Part shown: one piece after another, positions 40,638 to 43,354 of the stretch
Layout: every line of letters begins with the position of its first letter
Numbering within the stretch: the first letter of the stretch is position 1
DNA from: Chloroflexota bacterium
GTDB lineage: Bacteria > Chloroflexota > UBA6077 > FW602-bin22 > JAMCWG01
Length of the DNA stretch: 43,354 bases
NCBI GenBank assembly: GCA_023475235.1
Contig: JAMCWG010000065.1
Span: 1 to 43,354, forward strand
Reading direction: 5' to 3'
Position numbers and translations under genes: made by a program
The notes under the pieces: generated by a model
The model's database searches: none
The model's input: only the letters and a program-made list of their open reading frames with translations
What the model was told of the DNA's origin: nothing

Positions 40638-41960
40638 CTTGTCCTCCTTTGAATTCGACTGCTGACTGCGCAGCACTAGTTTGATCAACGCCGCGCGTTC
40701 GCCGGGGAAGAACTGCCTCGTACCTTTCTCCCGGCCGGCCCGGTTGCGGCGGATAGCCTGGTAGAGCAGGCCCGTGGGAAGCGGCGAGCCGGTGAGGGCG
40801 GTTCGCCAGAGGGCCCGTAACAGGGGCTTGGGCAAGCCCCTGGCTGGGTCGCGCACCGTCGCCGCGGCGAGAGGATAGAGACCGAAGGGATGTGGCGGCT
40901 CACCAGACGGGCTTACGATGCGCTGCCCCTGGAACCAGTCCCTGAGATGGTCACGCACTTCGCCGACGGCGGTCTCGATCCAGTCGCACACGACCGCCCT
41001 TCCCCCGCTGCCCGAGAGGACGGTGGCATAGAACTTCGTGCTATCGGCCTCCGGTGGATGCCGGCCTGGGTCTGCTGCTCCAAGCAGTACCTCTACACGT
41101 TCAGGCTCCGGCCTGTCGAAGAAGTCGCGGAAAGAGAAGGGGACGGGCTCCTTCGTCCAGAAGACGAAAGCGAGGTCGCCCAGGACTATGTGGGTCGATT
41201 GGTCGGCCAGGAGCTCATTGGCAGCCCTGGTGAAGCTCTCGCCGCAGGCGGCGCACGTGGGCGCAACCAGCGATGCTTCCAGGCCGTACGACTCGAATGC
41301 CTCGGCATTTGCGGAGATGAGGGCCATCCCCGAAGTCTGGCCGCCGGGAATCCCTTTCACCCGCGCCTGCAGGCGTCCCAGGACGGGGCGCTCCCGCCCG
41401 CAGACCAGGCACTGCATTACCGGTGCCGGGTGGCGGGGGTCGGCGGCGGGATCGTTAACATCCGCCCAGAATCGCTGCACGCTGGGTAGATCGGTCGGGA
41501 AACAGCCGTCTACCCGGAAGGTGATATTGGCGCTGGGGTCGAAGTCGTCGGGCAGCGATAGCTGCGAAGTAGTATCGTGATGCAGGAATACGCACACCGC
41601 CTGCACGGCGGGCTCATGAGTGGCGTCAGCGCAGCGGTCCAGCAGGTCCAGGTACGCCTGATGGCAGGCGGCTACACGCTGCAAATTAGAATAGGGCCGC
41701 GGCAGCCCGAACGTGTAGTCGGCGTTGTCGGCCAGCAGCATCGGCCTGATGCCCGAAGAGCGCTGTACCTGGGGCATTGGCCGGCGCTGGCCCCGCCTGC
41801 TGCGCAGACCGGCGAGATTGGTGGTGTCGGTCAGCTCGTGCTTGAGCAGGCGGCCGCTCCCGTCCAGCTCAACTATGTACCGGACGGGTGCCTTGCTGTA
41901 GAGCGTCGGTAGGAGGGCCAACTGGTGGTCAGCGTATTCCTTCAAGCTCTGTAACAACAC
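40176..41960 (-). CDS. cas8c: Type I-C CRISPR-associated protein Cas8c (Csd1)
   Basis: This 594-residue protein is the large subunit of type I-C Cascade, which recognises the PAM. The opening MLLQSLKEYADHQLALLPTLYSKAPVRYIVELDGSG is typical of Csd1. A four-cysteine zinc-finger-like pair is visible (CLVCGRERP about residue 185 and CAACGESF about 235). FYATVLSGSGGRAVVCDWIE is also a Csd1 hallmark. The C-terminal about 150 residues form the Cas11-like helical part, which has its own internal start. The start codon is GTG 41960, 19 bases after the cas5c stop. Length is in the normal range. Confidence 0.94.
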   Translation of the reverse strand: MLLQSLKEYADHQLALLPTLYSKAPVRYIVELDGSGRLLKHELTDTTNLAGLRSRRGQRRPMPQVQRSSGIRPMLLADNADYTFGLPRPYSNLQRVAACHQAYLDLLDRCADATHEPAVQAVCVFLHHDTTSQLSLPDDFDPSANITFRVDGCFPTDLPSVQRFWADVNDPAADPRHPAPVMQCLVCGRERPVLGRLQARVKGIPGGQTSGMALISANAEAFESYGLEASLVAPTCAACGESFTRAANELLADQSTHIVLGDLAFVFWTKEPVPFSFRDFFDRPEPERVEVLLGAADPGRHPPEADSTKFYATVLSGSGGRAVVCDWIETAVGEVRDHLRDWFQGQRIVSPSGEPPHPFGLYPLAAATVRDPARGLPKPLLRALWRTALTGSPLPTGLLYQAIRRNRAGREKGTRQFFPGERAALIKLVLRSQQSNSKEDKMVQLDPENLSPAYRCGRLLAVIERAQLLAAPGTRATVVDRFFGTASSAPATIFGRLLRGAQPYLTKLEHDRPGVYYGLQRRLEDIQAGLAVFPRTLTLEDQGVFALGYYHQRAFDRAQAREHHKTAPAPTTKASGITDEIGDHDPIDADAVEN

Positions 41961-41979
41961 GTCGTTTCATCCCTTCTGG

Positions 41980-42630
41980 TCACAACGCATGGACAAGATG
42001 GGAGACGCGGAGCACGCCGTGCTCTAACCGGGCATTGAAGAAACGCGGCCGGCCACGGCCTGGCTCGTCAGGGGAGTATTCAAGATCGAGAAGCATGGGA
42101 CCCAGGTCTTCCGTCAGGTCGATGGGCCGCTCGGTGCCGTCCGGCTCGGCGAAGGCGGCCGAAAACTCGCGGCAGCCAAGGTACGGTGTGGCGAAGCAGC
42201 GGCCGTTGCGCGCCCGCCGGCGGAACTGGTCGCGAAACCTGGCCGGGTTCTGCAGGACGCCGGGCTTGACCTCGACTTGGGCACGTATCAGGTAGCTGAC
42301 CTCGCGCAAGGCGAGGGTGTTTCGCGGTGTGTGGTCATCGGCGGCATCATAGCCGCCGCCGCTCTTCTCCCATCCGGCGGCAGCCCGCTCGCTGATGCGG
42401 CTCTTGACCTCGTTACGCAGTATCCAGAAGTAGCGGATAGGCTTGAGGACCCAGATCTCCTCGATCCGCCAGGAGAACTGCGGCTTCCAAAAGATGGCTT
42501 CCATTACCCCGCGGGCGGCAGATGGGGTCATCACCGGATAGGTGACCCGCTCCACCTTCATCTCCGGCCTGGTGAAGCAGGCGAGGTCGCCCCAAACACG
42601 CAGGTCGACAGGCGGGTAGAATGCACTCAC
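41980..42630 (-). CDS. cas5c: Type I-C CRISPR-associated protein Cas5c (Cas5d)
   Basis: This 216-residue RAMP protein in type I-C caps the crRNA 5' handle and replaces Cas6 as the repeat-cleaving ribonuclease. The signature VWGDLACFTRPEMKVERVTYPVMTPSAARGVMEAIFWKP is unmistakable. RRRARNGRCFATPYLGCREF is also conserved. The residues proposed for catalysis in Bacillus halodurans Cas5d (Tyr46, Lys116, His117) align with Phe (AIFWKP) and Arg-Phe (NPARFRDQF). Alignment here is from memory. It is the first gene of the operon, 90 bases after the promoter at 42727. Confidence 0.94.
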   Translation of the reverse strand: MSAFYPPVDLRVWGDLACFTRPEMKVERVTYPVMTPSAARGVMEAIFWKPQFSWRIEEIWVLKPIRYFWILRNEVKSRISERAAAGWEKSGGGYDAADDHTPRNTLALREVSYLIRAQVEVKPGVLQNPARFRDQFRRRARNGRCFATPYLGCREFSAAFAEPDGTERPIDLTEDLGPMLLDLEYSPDEPGRGRPRFFNARLEHGVLRVSHLVHAL

Positions 42631-42726
42631 GAATCTCCTCCTCTCGGCCCCTCGGTCCGAGGACTGTGGCGGCCGGCCGGGTACCTCGTGGCAACTACAA
42701 GCATGTTACCGAGTTTGGATGGCTCC

Positions 42727-42755
42727 ATTATAGAACATTAGTTCGCAACGTACAA
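42727..42755 (-). promoter_or_regulatory. Sigma-70 type promoter of the cas operon
   Basis: On the minus strand TTGTAC (42755-42750), a 17-bp spacer and a perfect TATAAT (42732-42727). Transcription would start near 42720, 90 bases before cas5c. Confidence 0.75.
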
Positions 42756-42925
42756 GTATCATCCATACACGAATTCACCCATTTGGCGTATTGTCACCGC
42801 CGAAGCTAACCCAATTTCGTGACGACTGCCGCTGGCTTCCTGCCAGTTGGGGGGGACCATGATGAGTGGGTCAAATGGGGGTATGGGTGGCCTCTACTTA
42901 GAATCGTTCTTTCCGGGAAGGAGGG

Positions 42926-43015
42926 AAAGGGGAACCTGGCCCCCTTGGGGAGAGGGAACCCAGACCCGCTCCCTTATGGGAGAGGGAACCCACACTCTCT
43001 TCCAGGAGAGGGAAC
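42926..43015. repeat. Degenerate tandem AGAGGGAACCC repeats
   Basis: AGAGGGAAC recurs at 42951, 42981 and 43007, with a weaker AAAGGGGAACC near 42927, a spacing of 24-30 bases. In between are CTCCC words that can pair with GGGAG, so each unit can fold into a hairpin. They lie between the cas operon and the next gene. Confidence 0.6.
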
Positions 43016-43054
43016 TACAAGCGCCTTTTTTCGAGTAGGACGGCGCGTCGTCGG

Positions 43055-43354
43055 CTAGCCGAAGTCGAGGCCGGCCCTGGCGAACTGGTCCTTCACCTTG
43101 AGGTACAGGTCCCGATAGGCGGGCCTGGGCTGGTGGCGTACCAGATCGTAGCAGTCGACCACCATCTGCGGCCCCTCCACCGGCTTGCCATCCACCAGCG
43201 GCAGCAGCCGGAGCATCACTTCGGCGGCGCCGGTGCGGTCCAGGCCGGTGCGAAGAACAGCATCCGCTACCTCCATCGCCCACTCCGCCTCGAGGGGCGT
43301 CTGCGCCGCATTCATCTTAGCGCGGCCCTGGCGGACGATGTACAGCCCGGCGCC
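43055..43354 (-). CDS. C-terminal part of an MtmB-like methylamine methyltransferase (partial)
   Basis: The frame is open to the right edge and continues for 13 codons beyond the ATG that the ORF track uses, so only the last 99 residues are visible. They resemble, from memory, the end of monomethylamine:corrinoid methyltransferase MtmB. QTPLEAEWAMEVADAVLR matches the region 'TPLEarw..Ev..Av'; RTGAAEVMLRLLPLVDGKPVEG and YRDLYLKVKDQFARAGL match the C-terminal helices. The pyrrolysine (amber) codon of canonical MtmB would be beyond the window. A UroD-like methyltransferase at 17813 would be a possible partner, but it is 25 kb away. Confidence 0.45.
   Translation of the reverse strand, partial: GAGLYIVRQGRAKMNAAQTPLEAEWAMEVADAVLRTGLDRTGAAEVMLRLLPLVDGKPVEGPQMVVDCYDLVRHQPRPAYRDLYLKVKDQFARAGLDFG

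Larger units (their letters stand above)
42631..43054. other. Region upstream of the cas operon
   Basis: No cas3 and no other gene is found; short ORFs at 42819-43058 are translations of the repeats. It contains the cas promoter at 42727-42755 and, at 42926-43015, the AGAGGGAAC repeats. Confidence 0.55.

Noticed and set aside
38699-42755. CRISPR-associated transposon (Tns-linked type I system)
   Set aside because: Absence of cas3 and adaptation genes suggested it, but no tnsA, tnsB, tnsC or tniQ-like gene is in the window.

Overview
The window looks like a chromosomal segment of a high-GC, anaerobic member of the Chloroflexota (Dehalococcoidia or Anaerolineae-like). This is an inference. It rests on two family-5 solute-binding lipoproteins with long Ala/Pro/Thr-rich linkers after the lipobox cysteine, a tungsten aldehyde:ferredoxin oxidoreductase, a glycyl radical enzyme, a LarA-type racemase, a Ser/His-type (Sec11/SipW) signal peptidase and many multi-domain signalling proteins. 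No rRNA or tRNA gene was seen.

Layout. 1-3.3 kb (minus): the N-terminal part of the ribosome-associated GTPase TypA/BipA, running off the left edge, and a UbiB/ABC1 kinase. 3.8-7.5 kb (plus): a two-component cluster with a histidine kinase split by a one-base frameshift in an A7 run, a normal OmpR-type regulator, and a second regulator whose receiver has lost its phosphorylation chemistry (Asp to Glu). 7.4-8.6 kb (minus): a SipW/Sec11-like signal peptidase and a small membrane-anchored exported protein. 9.4-18.9 kb: accessory metabolism (family-5 binding lipoprotein, MFS carrier, DUF362 protein, LarA homologue, VOC protein, DapA-superfamily aldolase, UroD-family protein) with a 3' remnant of another binding-protein gene and several palindromic repeats. 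19.1-22.0 kb: FabI enoyl-ACP reductase divergent from an AOR, followed by a decayed IS21-family end. 22.3-28.8 kb (minus): an apparent operon of binding lipoprotein, glycyl radical enzyme, HMG-CoA-lyase-like aldolase and family III CoA-transferase behind a strong promoter with an overlapping operator-like inverted repeat. It reads as an anaerobic organic-acid uptake and breakdown pathway that I cannot assign to a known route.

29.6-36.1 kb (plus): a FliA/WhiG-like sigma factor, then a 1313-residue Cache-HAMP-PAS3-GAF2-HD-GYP protein and a HAMP-PAS-GGDEF protein whose start overlaps the HD-GYP stop. This c-di-GMP module is bracketed by two direct copies of a 42-bp repeat, the second beside a transposase fragment. 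36.5-38.7 kb: two exported proteins of unknown function.

39.0-42.7 kb (minus): a stripped type I-C CRISPR-Cas effector operon (cas5c-cas8c-cas7c, with an internal cas11c start) without cas3, cas4, cas1 or cas2, followed by what look like two decayed CRISPR repeats. The right edge holds the C-terminus of a gene resembling monomethylamine methyltransferase MtmB.

The strongest candidates for something new are the glycyl radical/HMGL/CoA-transferase operon, the effector-only type I-C locus with altered Cas5c residues, and the repeat-bracketed sigma factor/HD-GYP/GGDEF module.
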